Positions 55,501 to 64,000 of a stretch of DNA of 64,000 bases are shown in pieces. The translations under genes and the position numbers were made by a program. Position 1 is the stretch's first letter. Every line of letters begins with the position of its first letter. Under the pieces are notes generated by a model. That model had not been told where the DNA came from. It did not search any database and saw nothing but the letters and a program-made list of their open reading frames with translations. The stretch is taken from positions 124,001 to 188,000 of the forward strand of contig ARYC01000132.1 of NCBI GenBank assembly GCA_000711775.1, given 5' to 3'. Origin of the DNA: Oxytricha trifallax (taxonomy: Eukaryota > Ciliophora > Spirotrichea > Sporadotrichida > Oxytrichidae).

Positions 55501-58321
55501 TGAAAAAAATATAGAATTTTTTATAGTTTATCCCAAGCACAAAAAATTAATTGCTTATATTGTCAAAATAGCAATACCCGCTGTTTAAAAAGTAGCAATT
55601 ATTATTTAATTGATTTATATTGAATGAAAAAATACTTAGCATGATAAATTATTAAATTATTAAATTTATTTTTTTAATCTAATATTGAGCTAACAGTCTC
55701 TGTATCAGTTATTTCAATCCCATTTTAGTCGAATTTTTTTGCATCCCATAAAGCTATCATGCCTGAAATTTTTTAAATTGACTAAAAATCAACAAAATTT
55801 TATTTATTTCTGCAAAATTAATATGTTCTTAAAATAATTTCCTTCTTGAGAACAGAAAACTTTAGTGCTATTAATATCCAAGTTATATAATTTAATATAA
55901 ATAGTATGTAGAACATAGTTTTACTGAAAATAAACTAAATGATGAAAAAATAGTTTAGTATTTACAATTATAATTAATAATAAATTAAAAATAATTATCA
56001 TTTTTCATATAATAATTTGATAGTGAAATTTAACAAAAAATTTAATAAGTAATCAATAATTAATGGTGAAAAAAATATACTGAACTCAAAATCGAAAAAT
56101 GTAAAATTAAATTTTAGTTAAATAGTAAAACTTTAATTTTAATAAGTGACTTTTAAAAATTTCTTCTTTAGATTTTGCTTTATTAAATGAATGAAATGAA
56201 GAAATTACAAATCTAAAAAATTTATAATATATTTTCATTAATTCATCTTTTTTTTAACATAGTCTTGTTGACAATATTTTTAGAGAGTATATTCCAAAAT
56301 ACTTAAGAGGACACATCTACGGAAGGTAAAAGTTTAATTTTCATTTAATTTACTTAAAAATATAGATTAATTTCAAATTCATTAAATTTATCAGCTTATT
56401 ATATATCATGCTATCCTGCCCAATAATGTTTAATTTTTTTCTTTTTTTAAATGAGTTTCTCAATGTGAAATATCATTATATATTTTTTAATTGTATATTT
56501 AAAACAATTGTTTTATTTCATATTTGCACTATTTGCATCTCTTCTAGTGCTTAACTGCTTTGTGTTCGTGTAAATGCGGAAATCAATATGGAACTCAAAA
56601 ATTATATTCAAATTACTGCCTATCGAAGAACTCAATATTGACTTCAAGAGAAGAATTCAGACTTTCCTATTTAGGTAATGATTCCTGCAATACTTTATTA
56701 TAGAAAGTGTAATACTTTATTTTAGAAAAGTATAATATCTTTGAAAAAGACTATAAATAAATCAAGTTAATTTTAATTAATTAATTAATTTATTCTTGTT
56801 AAAACTTTAATCTCTAATTTTTTATGAAAGGAGGGACTTTTAATTTCATAATTTTAAGTATTTATATAGAAAAGATATTAGAATTTAAATGAGAAATAAT
56901 TCATAAAAATTTCAAGTTAATTATGTTTACAATTAATTTGAGATTAAAATCATTAAAGTACAATCTTTGGTAAATAAAAAAAATTTACCTCAAATCATTT
57001 GTTTTATTATTAGGGTATATTTTAATACATTTAAATTACAATTATTTTTTAATTAATCTTGCAGTTTTTGCAGTGATAATCGTGTTCTCTTTTAAATTTA
57101 GATGAACTTTCCTTAAATTCCATTCCAGCTCTAATATCATCACTGCTCTAATCATCACTTAGAGTGTTTTGTGTTGAAGATGCTCTACCGAAGTTATAAT
57201 TTTAAATACAAATAAATTTATTGTGGAAACTGATTAAAAATTGAAATTAATATCAAATTATAGTCCTTAAGCCTACGTGGGAATAGCCACTAGATTTCTT
57301 TTCTTCTTCTACTTAAGGAAATAAATCTCTGGCATAGGAAGGAGTAGAATTACTGCTAGTTTAATAACCTGCAGCTTCAATTGAGTTTATTCAACTAAAT
57401 AAAATACTTTTTTATTGAATAATATTCAAATACAAATAAATGATTGGCATGCTATGAGCAGGTCTCTCTAAATAATGATGATTTTATTAAATCTTATTTG
57501 AGTATTCTGCTTTATTTTCATTACTACCCTTTCTTTATATGCTCATGTTTTACATACTATTTGCTATAACTTCATTTTAAATTTTTTAATATCATTATAC
57601 AATAACTTCATTAACACTTTTTAGATTTTCATCTTGTGATTGCTGTTCTGACGATTTCTTACTTTGTTAGTAATCCATAGATTTCTATAGTGTTTTCCTT
57701 TCATGTAGAATAGTTTCATATTTCTGTAATTATTTTGCGAAGCCTAAATTTGGACACACGACTGATCTCTGCTTCCTGACGAAATACAAAGAATCCCAGT
57801 ATGACATATCGTGCTCACTCATTAAATAAGCGATTACACAGCTGCTGCTTCTGGATACACCTGCGAAACAATATAAAATAGTGTAATTAATGCATTTATT
57901 GGGGAAATTATATAAATAATGAATGTACTAAGACACCTCCACTTGCAATTCCTTATTTGATAAATCTATATTTAGAAATTAAAGAATTTATGTCTATTTT
58001 CTTACTCTACTGCATGATCAAAATGCTTTAATAAATCAGCTGATGGTACATCCAAAATATCAATTTTCATCCAATTAAAACCCTATAAACAGATCATTTA
58101 GCATGCATAGAAATTTCATTTGTAGAGTATTAAAATTTCAATCAAATATTTATGATTATAAAATTTTTAAAACTTACTCTATAGTCCATCGGCTCAATCA
58201 TAGCTGCAGCAGTTAAAATATGAGTTATTCCATTTTTCCTTAGAGTGAAAGCATTATTGGCAGCTCCAATATTTCCAAGGTATAGGCCTTCGAGGATTTT
58301 ATTCATTTATTGAACGTCCAT
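43510..58321 (-). CDS. DUSP12: Dual-specificity phosphatase DUSP12/Yvh1, split by a 13-kb insertion
   Basis: ATG at 58321 (MDVQQMNKILEGLYLGN, the typical DSP start). Intron 58083-58177; a second intron lies near 58000-57962. The active site HCFAGVSRSSS is restored by removing a 52-bp IES. Then VCPNLGFAKQL ends the phosphatase domain near 57740. A linker block lies at 57385-57280 (VEEEKKSSGYSH), and a block ending HDYHCKNCK at 57058. The next residues, AKLFSSKDIVAHEP, come from 43967 downward, joined by the 13-bp pointer CTTGCAGTTTTTG. The zinc domain continues (CSQFFIKEQKWIQ, CSKKGCEVKLGSY, LKCRCGRNVKPGY) to TGA at 43510, with an intron near 43830-43770. Yvh1/DUSP12 acts in 60S ribosome maturation; the phosphatase and zinc domains together are diagnostic. 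Interruption near 57590-57390 unresolved. Confidence 0.88.
44331..52440 (-). CDS. PAS-domain multi-pass membrane protein, nested inside the DUSP12 IES
   Basis: Minus-strand coding blocks run colinearly from about 52440 to 44331, separated by AT-rich breaks. Around 50780-50500 is a helical region (EFWQLLSQDFNYKQIMKLEK). A PAS domain spans 50340-49925 (SVAIVDGN, LLYANKILLRHLGFKAEEVV, then MPREIALVHDKFWNRF and KDKNGYVYPFNIFIKF). A post-PAS region lies at 49550-49160. Membrane helices are seen near 47390 (IMIISLTVTLLALN), 46480 (MIVASCTIFVGVLAALYFY) and 45190 (LYGVFFLFISSIFVAYFLI). The arrangement resembles the large PAS/Tmc-type membrane proteins that ciliates have in many copies. Start, stop and most junctions are unresolved; the blocks at 52440-52020 may belong elsewhere. 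A sensor role is suggested by the PAS domain only. Confidence 0.6.
47739..47942 (-). CDS. Palindrome-borne ORF, left-arm copy
   Basis: 67 codons, MRIEDLGLKSRSGQVLREI..., with a basic middle and an acidic tail (EEEEYDDEEEFKLELES). In standard code it ends at TAG 47739; reading TAG as Gln extends it only a few codons. Identical to the mirrored copy in the right arm. No recognised family; whether it is expressed is unknown. Confidence 0.5.
   Translation of the reverse strand: MRIEDLGLKSRSGQVLREIIKNSEELGVSYNWNKRGISCRNQKKARKVTEEEEYDDEEEFKLELESI
48211..48414 (+). CDS. Palindrome-borne ORF, right-arm copy
   Basis: The same 67 codons as at 47739-47942, in inverted orientation, so the two copies diverge from the shared core with their start codons a few bases outside it. 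Perfect identity implies recent formation or gene conversion between arms. Confidence 0.5.
   Translation: MRIEDLGLKSRSGQVLREIIKNSEELGVSYNWNKRGISCRNQKKARKVTEEEEYDDEEEFKLELESI
52778..53297. mobile_element. 520-bp fold-back element with G-run ends and an 8-bp flanking repeat
   Basis: It starts with eight G then AAGTTTCCTGCACTG, and repeats GGGAAGTTTCCTGCAC about 40 bp in. The right end has two inverted copies (GTGCAGGAAACTTCC) and a run of 13 C. AAATGATT flanks it on both sides (52770-52777, 53298-53305) as target duplication or IES pointer. The interior is AT-rich and non-coding. Confidence 0.75.
53306..54468. other. Very AT-rich stretch inside the 13-kb IES
   Basis: No sustained frame or repeat seen; probably IES-type DNA. 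Confidence 0.5.
54469..56690 (+). CDS. Tentative: coding blocks of a third, plus-strand gene in the 13-kb IES
   Basis: Short coding-like blocks appear on the + strand, separated by extremely AT-rich gaps. They are MTAICAGFDQ (54469), IPRIDIKVYR (about 54870), TKVEIAIQTLAYEEL (about 55040), KLCKGSNANYFDKW (about 55170), an RVYSKILKRTHLRK block (about 56285) and a Cys-rich block ALCSCKCGNQYGTQKLYSNYC (about 56555). Several are bounded by GT or AG dinucleotides. No family is recognised and the order is assumed from position. Individual blocks could be chance open frames, but their lower A+T content against the surroundings argues for real germline gene segments. Confidence 0.35.
57870..57921. 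other. 52-bp IES in the DUSP12 active site, pointer AAT
   Basis: AAT at 57870-57872 and 57922-57924. On the minus strand, removal joins GTA-CAT-TGT-TTC-GCA-GGT, restoring the catalytic His-Cys of the HCxxGxxR signature. The insert does not start with GT. Confidence 0.75.
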
Positions 58322-58507
58322 TTTTTCAACTTCTTAATAATTTTCTAGAATAACTTATTAAAATAGTATCTTAAATTAAATTTAAATTTTAGTTAAGAGT
58401 TTCTTATTTTAACTGATATTTAACTTAAATCTAAGTGAAATTAAAAAAATTAAAGCATTCTTAAGAAATTAATAAAATATTATAATTTATCAGTATTACT
58501 TAGTGTA

Positions 58508-60851
58508 TCAATCCAGTTCTATCATCTAACACTCGTCATCTTCATTTGTATTATCCCTCGTGGATGTATAATTAGCATTTATCAAGCTTTCTTTCCTAGC
58601 CCTATCGCCTTTACCAAAATTATTGTTACTCTCTTAATTGAAGTTTGAGGCCTAAGCATTATTGATATTTCTTGGTACCAAACAAGAAGCTGCACTTTTA
58701 TTTTTACTGACTATACTGATACCTGAACTCTGCTACTTTGAACTGTCTTTTTTTGTGTTAGAATTTTGATTCTTCGTACTTCTTTTGCTAACAGTTGTAG
58801 ATACAGCTGGAACGTTGGAGTCTTATTAACCTTACATATTTAGTGAAACTGGGGAGTTTGATTGATTATTCAGCTTTTGCTTGTTTAGTTCAGCTGTTGT
58901 GGCTAACTTAGTCAAGTTCATGTTTTGCTATTTTTTCTGACGTTTCAATTAAAGCGCACTTTCTTCCATTGCTTATTCAACTATAGAGGTATCTTTACCA
59001 CTTCTCTTACCTAAATTTGTAGTAGTTGAGTTAATTATAGTTGTCCTAGTTGTTGTTGAGGTCTGTTTTTTATTTGTACATTACTTAGATTTAGTGTTAG
59101 TTAAGTTAGAATTTGTGTTCTGAACAAAATTCAGTGGAGGCTTTCGCTTGGGCAAACCTTCATAAGTGTACCTTTTAAACTAATCTGCTAAATCTTTCAC
59201 AGGAGTGAGTTCGGGATTAGTTATCTTCCTCTATATTAGATCGTCTGCTACCAAGCCATCATCTCTCATGAAAGATTTATTCTTGAAGTTCTCTTTGCTT
59301 GGAGAAAGTATGAAATCATTTGATATTTAGGAGAGAATTAGTTTTTCAAGTGCCTTGCTGTGTTTGTTTATATCATCCTACACACTCTCTGGCTTTTATT
59401 TATTAATGAGCAGATCTTTTTCATTAACATAATATTGATTGAACTCTAAAAATTAAGATTATTTTCTTTAAATAAACTACCTCTCTGTTATTAACCCAGG
59501 TTTAGTAAGCTTAATTGATTTTACTAGAGCTATTTAAAATCGAAAGTTTCCTGCATGCTTTAAAACATCATTAATTTTCCATAGTTTAAGATAGTCTTGG
59601 TAGATCTGTCAATCTCAGCGAAACTAAATAAATAGATGGTATATATTATGAAATTACTTACTCTTGTTAATCTAATACTTGTTTAGCAGCCATTACTCGC
59701 TTGACTTATAAAGCTCTCTTTATCTCAAAAAGATTCTTGATCACTTCCATTTTGCGTTTTTTCTGTAGTTCTATCTCCATTTTATTCTTGATCTCATTTT
59801 AATCAATATCCATCATAATTAGACTGCTCTCTCCTCCTATGCTTAAACTGGATTTACCGTCGATTAAGTTCTTACTTGAAGTTGCACTTGCAATAGATTT
59901 ACTAATTGAGTCTCTTTCTTCATTTTCTTAATCGTTTATATTATTATTTTCATATCCAATAGAATTTTGGATTTATTGATCATGTCCCTAGCTCTGACTT
60001 TAGATCTATTCTTATTCTTCATTTTGATAAGCAATCGTCTAATCCATGACTAAATCCTAGCTATTATTTAGTGCACTTTAGATGTTCGAAGCACTTTAAA
60101 TGAAATGACTTAAATTGCCCGATTTATTCACACTTGACTTCCCACTAGATATTGAATCTTTATGATGGCTGCTATTTTGGTACTTTTTGGTAATCTTCAA
60201 ATCTGGGGACTAGTTGCTTTTCTTTTACTTTTGAGTTGACGAGGATTTGATGTTGTGCTTCTTTACTTAATTCATTGTATAGTTTTGGATTGGTTCTTCA
60301 ACTTCATCCTCTAGAGAAATTACGTTGTCTTCATTTATTTATTCTTGCTAATTAGGTTAAGCCCTTTAGTTTTCTTAAGCTTAAAACTTCAATAAATCTA
60401 CTTTCATTTATTCTTAAAGTTGCTCTATTTAATCTTGAAGCTATGAAACTAATTCATTCTTATTGTTAAGTTCTTGCTATAAGCTATCTATATTCGCTTG
60501 TTATATCTTTTAATTTTCCTATTCATTATGATTTTTATTAATACTCTCCAATTTATCTAAAAATGCCTGTTTCTAATGCTCAGAAATGTTAGCCTCGCTT
60601 GAAATAACTTGCAGGAAAGATTGATCAAATTGTATCTTGAACTTTAGCAATTTTGTAGCAGCAGCTCCCTAGAATTATTAGCGATTATCTACGATTTCTG
60701 ATTCTTTCTGTAGACTATGTTTTAGCTATCCCCCAGGTACAATGATTTGAGTATAAAAATTTTAAAGGTAGCTTTTCAATCTTTCTTCCACTTATTTGTC
60801 AAAATGCAGAGCATGTGACAACAGGATTTCTCCTACTTCGATAAAGTCCAT
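58508..60851 (-). CDS. Coiled-coil, Gln/Ser-rich protein, function unknown
   Basis: ATG at 60851 (MDFIEVGEILLSHALHFDK). The frame runs open for over 380 codons, through a coiled coil (LDKLESINKNHNEQENQK, QLQDQIEQLQEQMK), a Ser-rich middle and a second helix (KKRKMEVIKNLFEIKRAL). After a frame break near 59650-59470 it resumes (NKHSKALEKLILSQISNDF, PELTPVKDLADQFKRYTYEG). The C-terminal half is basic and Ser/Thr/Asn-rich (LGKRSGKDTS, VSKRSTKNQNS) and ends DDECQMIELD at TGA 58508. Such basic tails can bind microtubules or nucleic acid, but nothing specific can be assigned. It lies 187 bp upstream of DUSP12 on the same strand. Confidence 0.7.
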
Positions 60852-61095
60852 TTTATTAATTTGTTGAAGATTTATTCAAAAAAACTATGAAAATTTTGTG
60901 AAACTAATAATTATGCAATTTACTATTAAAGGTGTTAGAAATATATGGACAATTTGGGAATATACATAGATTTAAAGTATTTTTTCACAATCAGAAAGAA
61001 AGTTAATTGCTAGTTTTAATATTCTGAGCAGTTCTTTTTCATTTTGTACAATCATACTTTTCTTGTTCACCCTAAAGTCATTTTCAAGATCTTTA

Positions 61096-62864
61096 TCAGA
61101 ATTAGCCACTGAGGAGACCACTGAAAGCATCTTTCTTTTATTGCTATTGACCCATGCCAGAGCCAGCTTAGAATCCACCAAAGCTACCGTTTGTTCCAAA
61201 TGCATTACCAGATCCCATGTTTTATCCTCCTAAGTTGTTTAAGTCTACTAATCCGTTATAGAAGCTGTTAGGTGGAACTCCAGCCATATTCTTGTTTTAT
61301 TAGAGGAGTGGAGCTGAGTGTTAATGATGATATGAGTGGGCTGGGTTGCCAAAGCCTGGTCCAATTTGAGGCTTGAAACCTTGGTTCATATCACCCATTC
61401 CAATACCTCCGAACTATGGCTAGGTAGGGAAACCTCCAGTTGGTTATTATTGTAATTAGCCTTATGGATTTGCTCCATATTAGTTTGATGCACCATATTG
61501 GTTCACGTTAATGGTCATATTCATGCCAGCAAACATGTTTGTCTATCCAAATGGATCTGGTCTTTGCTATTGTTGTTATTATCCAAATCCTGGGTTGACA
61601 GATGGTTGGAAACCTCCACTTAAGGCTGGAGCGCTTCCAAAAGCTTACTATTGTTAAGTTTGTTAAAATCCTGCTGCTGGATTGACGCCATAGGCATTAT
61701 TGCCGAATCCAATTCCAGCTCCTGCACCGAATGCTTGAGCTCCTACTGCCCCAGGCTGTTACATGCCTGCGCCAATATTTCCAAGAGCATCTAAAGCTGA
61801 GTATTTATTGTTTGGTTGCTACTGTACGAAATTAGGATTTTAATTGTACATATTATAGAGATTCTAAATGTTCAAAGTAGGATTAGCATTTGACTAGGGT
61901 TGCTAATGTTATTGTTGCTGTCCTGCAGCCTAGAAATCAGAGAAACCGTCATTTTAATTGTTTACGATGTGCGTCTTCCCTTAACCATCTTGAAAATCTG
62001 AGAAATCATCAATCAAATTGGCAGTCGTAGACTTTTATGGAACTGAATCAAAGCTGAATAGATCCTCTACTGGCTTTTGTTACTATGTGCTTGTCTTTAA
62101 AGTAAGTGGTTTACTCTTAATTTTTAATATCAAAACTTAATCAATAGAACTATTTTATTTAAAGTTTTGTAAACTGATATGCATTAATTTGTTCCTTGGC
62201 TTCTTTTTCTTCCTTCTCTTTCTTAGCTTTCTTCTTTTCCTTTCTGTCCTTTCTTCTACGTCTTCTCTCCTCTTCGTCTTCACTATCTTCCTCATCCTCG
62301 TCATCATCATCTTTATTTGAAGCTTTGCCTCCTTTCTAGTAACTTTACTTAAGTTTTTCAAATTTTTTCTTGTCATTCCAGTACAATGAAGCTGGGTCAC
62401 TCTTGGCTTCTGAGTCAGCCCAGCGTTTACTCAAGTATTTGTCCTTGATAAAACGCATCACTTCATCTGGACTGGAACTTTGAGTTGGTTTTTGAAATCC
62501 TGCTGGCATTCTCGCTTCCCAATATGAATTTATGAAAGCGTTATTAACATGTTTGTACATTTCTACCATATCAGGAATCCATTTATCCAAGTTATCCCAT
62601 TAATTTATAATTTTCATATAACTCACTTTAAAAAAGAAATCCATACCAATTTTCATTTTATAAAAAAATAATACAGTTAACTGACTTGACTTTGGTGATA
62701 TGAACTTGGAGTTCACGATGCTTTCCAGAGCATCTAAGACACACAAAAGTTCCAAAAGTTGTGGAAGCCCAACGAGGGGTCTTTGAATAGCAATCGGCGC
62801 ACTCCTTATTTTCATCAAGTCTCAAAAGACTCTCCAAAATTTTAATCTAGACATTGATATCCAT
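61096..62864 (-). CDS. ArfGAP zinc-finger protein (SMAP/Age2-like)
   Basis: ATG at 62864 ([20 protein letters not shown]). The ArfGAP zinc finger is CADC...CLRC ([29 protein letters not shown]), with the arginine finger-type region near [12 protein letters not shown]. After an interruption around 62690-62600 the domain continues ([25 protein letters not shown]). Then comes an acidic/basic linker ([33 protein letters not shown]). The C-terminal ~350 residues are Gly/Phe/Asn/Gln-rich ([23 protein letters not shown]), ending GLLSGQF at TGA 61096. ArfGAPs stimulate GTP hydrolysis on Arf in vesicle traffic; the low-complexity tail with DF/NPF-like motifs fits coat or clathrin binding. Confidence 0.88.
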
Positions 62865-63030
62865 TTTCCTATTTTTATAGTGTTAACGAGTTTTTTAATG
62901 AAATTAGAATTCTATATTTAATTATAATCTCTGTCATTTTAAATTATCAAATTTTTGAATTTTTAGCATTTCATGTGCCAAGATATGGATTTTTAATGAA
63001 AACTTAATCATAAAACCTTAATTATAAAAA

Positions 63031-64000
63031 ATGGTAGAAGTTTAAACCCACTTAACATTCAAAGAATTTGACAGTTACGTACTTTAAGTAAATCGATTTC
63101 AAGAGTAATTAATGTCAAAAGATAAAAGTCTCCAAAATGCTTTGAAATGAGAAAGTTCTCTAGCTTTGGAGCTACAAAAAATAAAAAGTACTTACGACAT
63201 ATAAATACAGCAGTTAAAGAAAGATTTACAGGAAAGTAGAGCTTCATTCAACAATCTGTTAACTTCAAACTAGCAGCAAATTTCTGATATGGAAATGCAC
63301 TACGGCATATAAATGAAACATATTAGAGATGAATTGTCAACTAAAATTGTGAGAGAACGTAGGCAGACCATTAACCAATACTCCTAAAAAATGATAGTTG
63401 GGTTTATATAGAGATAGCATATGATCAGTGAAAAAGTTAATGAAGTGCAAAACTTCAAAGCAAACGAATTCAATTCATTTAAATAAGATGTAAATTAATA
63501 GCTTATGGATTTCAGAATAATAATGACTAATGGAATTTTTCAAATACAAGAATACCTGAAGAGATTATAAAGTAATTTATCTTAAACTGAATCAGAGGCT
63601 TTAATCAGAATTTAAGCTAATAAACTTAAAAACTATGATTTGCTATTTGGTTGATTAAAACATTTATATTCTATTGAGATCTAATCAATTAGACTTGACT
63701 TGAAATCACAAAAATCAGAGATAAAGCATGTCCTCTATGATTAGAAAATATAGCTTGAAGAAGATATTTCTAATATCAAGAGAGTCATAGTCAAATTTCT
63801 AACTTTGATATAACGTTTGAAACATTAGCACTCAGATGAAATTAGAGCTTTGAAAAGTTAGCATTTATAGAAGATAGAATCCTTATCAAAGACTGATTTG
63901 GCTCAAGAGCAAGTAATTACTAATCAAAGAAAACAGCATGAATAAGAATTGAAACTCATTAAAAATGAGCTTACTGGATTTAGGAAATTGAAAAGTGTTG
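63031..64000 (+). CDS. Coiled-coil protein, 5' part (runs off the window)
   Basis: ATG at 63031 (MVEVQTHLTFKEFDSYVLQ). A 24-bp IES with pointer GCTTTG removes an in-frame TGA. After it the frame is long coiled coil (ELQKIKSTYDIQIQQLKKDL, KHIRDELSTKIVRERRQTIN), breaks at about 63650-63705 (probably another IES), and resumes as coiled coil (KIESLSKTDLAQEQVITNQR) to the window end. Nothing but heptad-rich helix is visible; this is common among axonemal and basal-body proteins, but no family is recognised. It diverges from the ArfGAP gene, with about 165 bp between start codons. Confidence 0.7.
63139..63162. other. 24-bp IES, pointer GCTTTG (6 bp)
   Basis: GCTTTG is repeated at 63139-63144 and 63163-63168. 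Removal joins CAA-AAT-GCT-TTG-GAG-CTA-CAA and deletes an in-frame TGA with no frame change (24 = 8 codons). Among the shortest IESs expected. Confidence 0.75.

Larger units (their letters stand above)
43968..57057. other. 13,090-bp IES containing other genes; 13-bp pointer
   Basis: CTTGCAGTTTTTG occurs at 43968-43980 and 57058-57070, exactly where the DUSP12 zinc-domain coding sequence breaks off (57 kb) and resumes (44 kb), both on the minus strand. Within it lie a PAS/membrane-protein gene (-), + strand coding blocks, a 1.37-kb palindrome and a fold-back element. Confidence 0.8.

Noticed and set aside
1-64000. CRISPR array, bacterial operon or phage content
   Set aside because: No regularly spaced repeats, no ribosome-binding sites, and a ciliate nuclear code with GT-AG introns throughout.
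1-64000. Classically scrambled genes (inverted or permuted segments)
   Set aside because: Every gene I could follow has its segments in order and on one strand. The complexity is nesting, not permutation. Unresolved blocks could still hide a scrambled case.

Overview
This window looks like germline (micronuclear) DNA of a stichotrich ciliate, most likely Oxytricha/Sterkiella or a close relative. Three things point there. (1) Protein-coding frames open only when TAA and TAG are read as Gln and TGA alone as stop. (2) A 4.05-kb transposon ends in C4A4 telomere-type repeats and is flanked by an ATT duplication, the hallmark of TBE elements, which live in the micronuclear genome of these ciliates. 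(3) Genes are repeatedly interrupted by short AT-rich segments flanked by short direct repeats (pointers). Deleting each segment together with one repeat copy restores the reading frame, as expected for internally eliminated sequences (IESs). Ordinary GT-AG introns, mostly 35-130 nt, are also present. The species name is inference; the code, the pointers and the TBE ends are read directly.

Layout. 0-7.6 kb: the 3' end of a calpain-like gene (+), then three Ser/Asn/Gln-rich unknown genes (-). 8-14.4 kb: major vault protein (+), interrupted by an 810-bp palindromic IES, and a leucine-rich-repeat gene (+), one of whose IESs carries a small inverted-repeat element and a ubiquitin-like exon. 15-20 kb: a coiled-coil gene and an IQ-MORN gene (-). 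20-28.4 kb: a membrane-anchored CS-domain protein, the splicing factor Prp18 split by the TBE element, and an aberrant small GTPase (all +). 28.4-34 kb: a fold-back element, a coiled-coil gene and an SNF1/AMPK kinase (-). 34-41.8 kb: one very large RING + B-box-like, Asn/Gln-rich gene (-), reassembled here from what first look like three genes. 42.4-43.4 kb: a HIT-family protein (+).

43.5-58.3 kb is the most interesting part. A DUSP12/Yvh1-type phosphatase (-) has its catalytic domain at 57.6-58.3 kb and most of its C-terminal zinc domain at 43.5-44.0 kb. A 13-bp pointer occurs exactly at both break points, so a 13,090-bp segment must be removed. That segment contains at least one other gene in pieces (a PAS-domain multi-pass membrane protein), probably a third on the + strand, a 1.37-kb palindromic element and a G-run fold-back element. 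This is a nested ('Russian doll') germline locus. 58.5-64 kb: a coiled-coil gene and an ArfGAP (-), and the start of a coiled-coil gene (+).

Two long palindromic elements (8.7-9.5 kb and 47.4-48.8 kb) share the same ~245-bp core but have unrelated arms, and both are bounded by TA. Together with two further TA-bounded inverted-repeat elements they suggest that DNA transposons and their non-autonomous relatives feed TA-type IESs into these genes.

Limits: I had no search tools. Domain names come from motif recognition, pointer assignments from frame restoration, and outer gene boundaries inside multi-IES genes are approximate.
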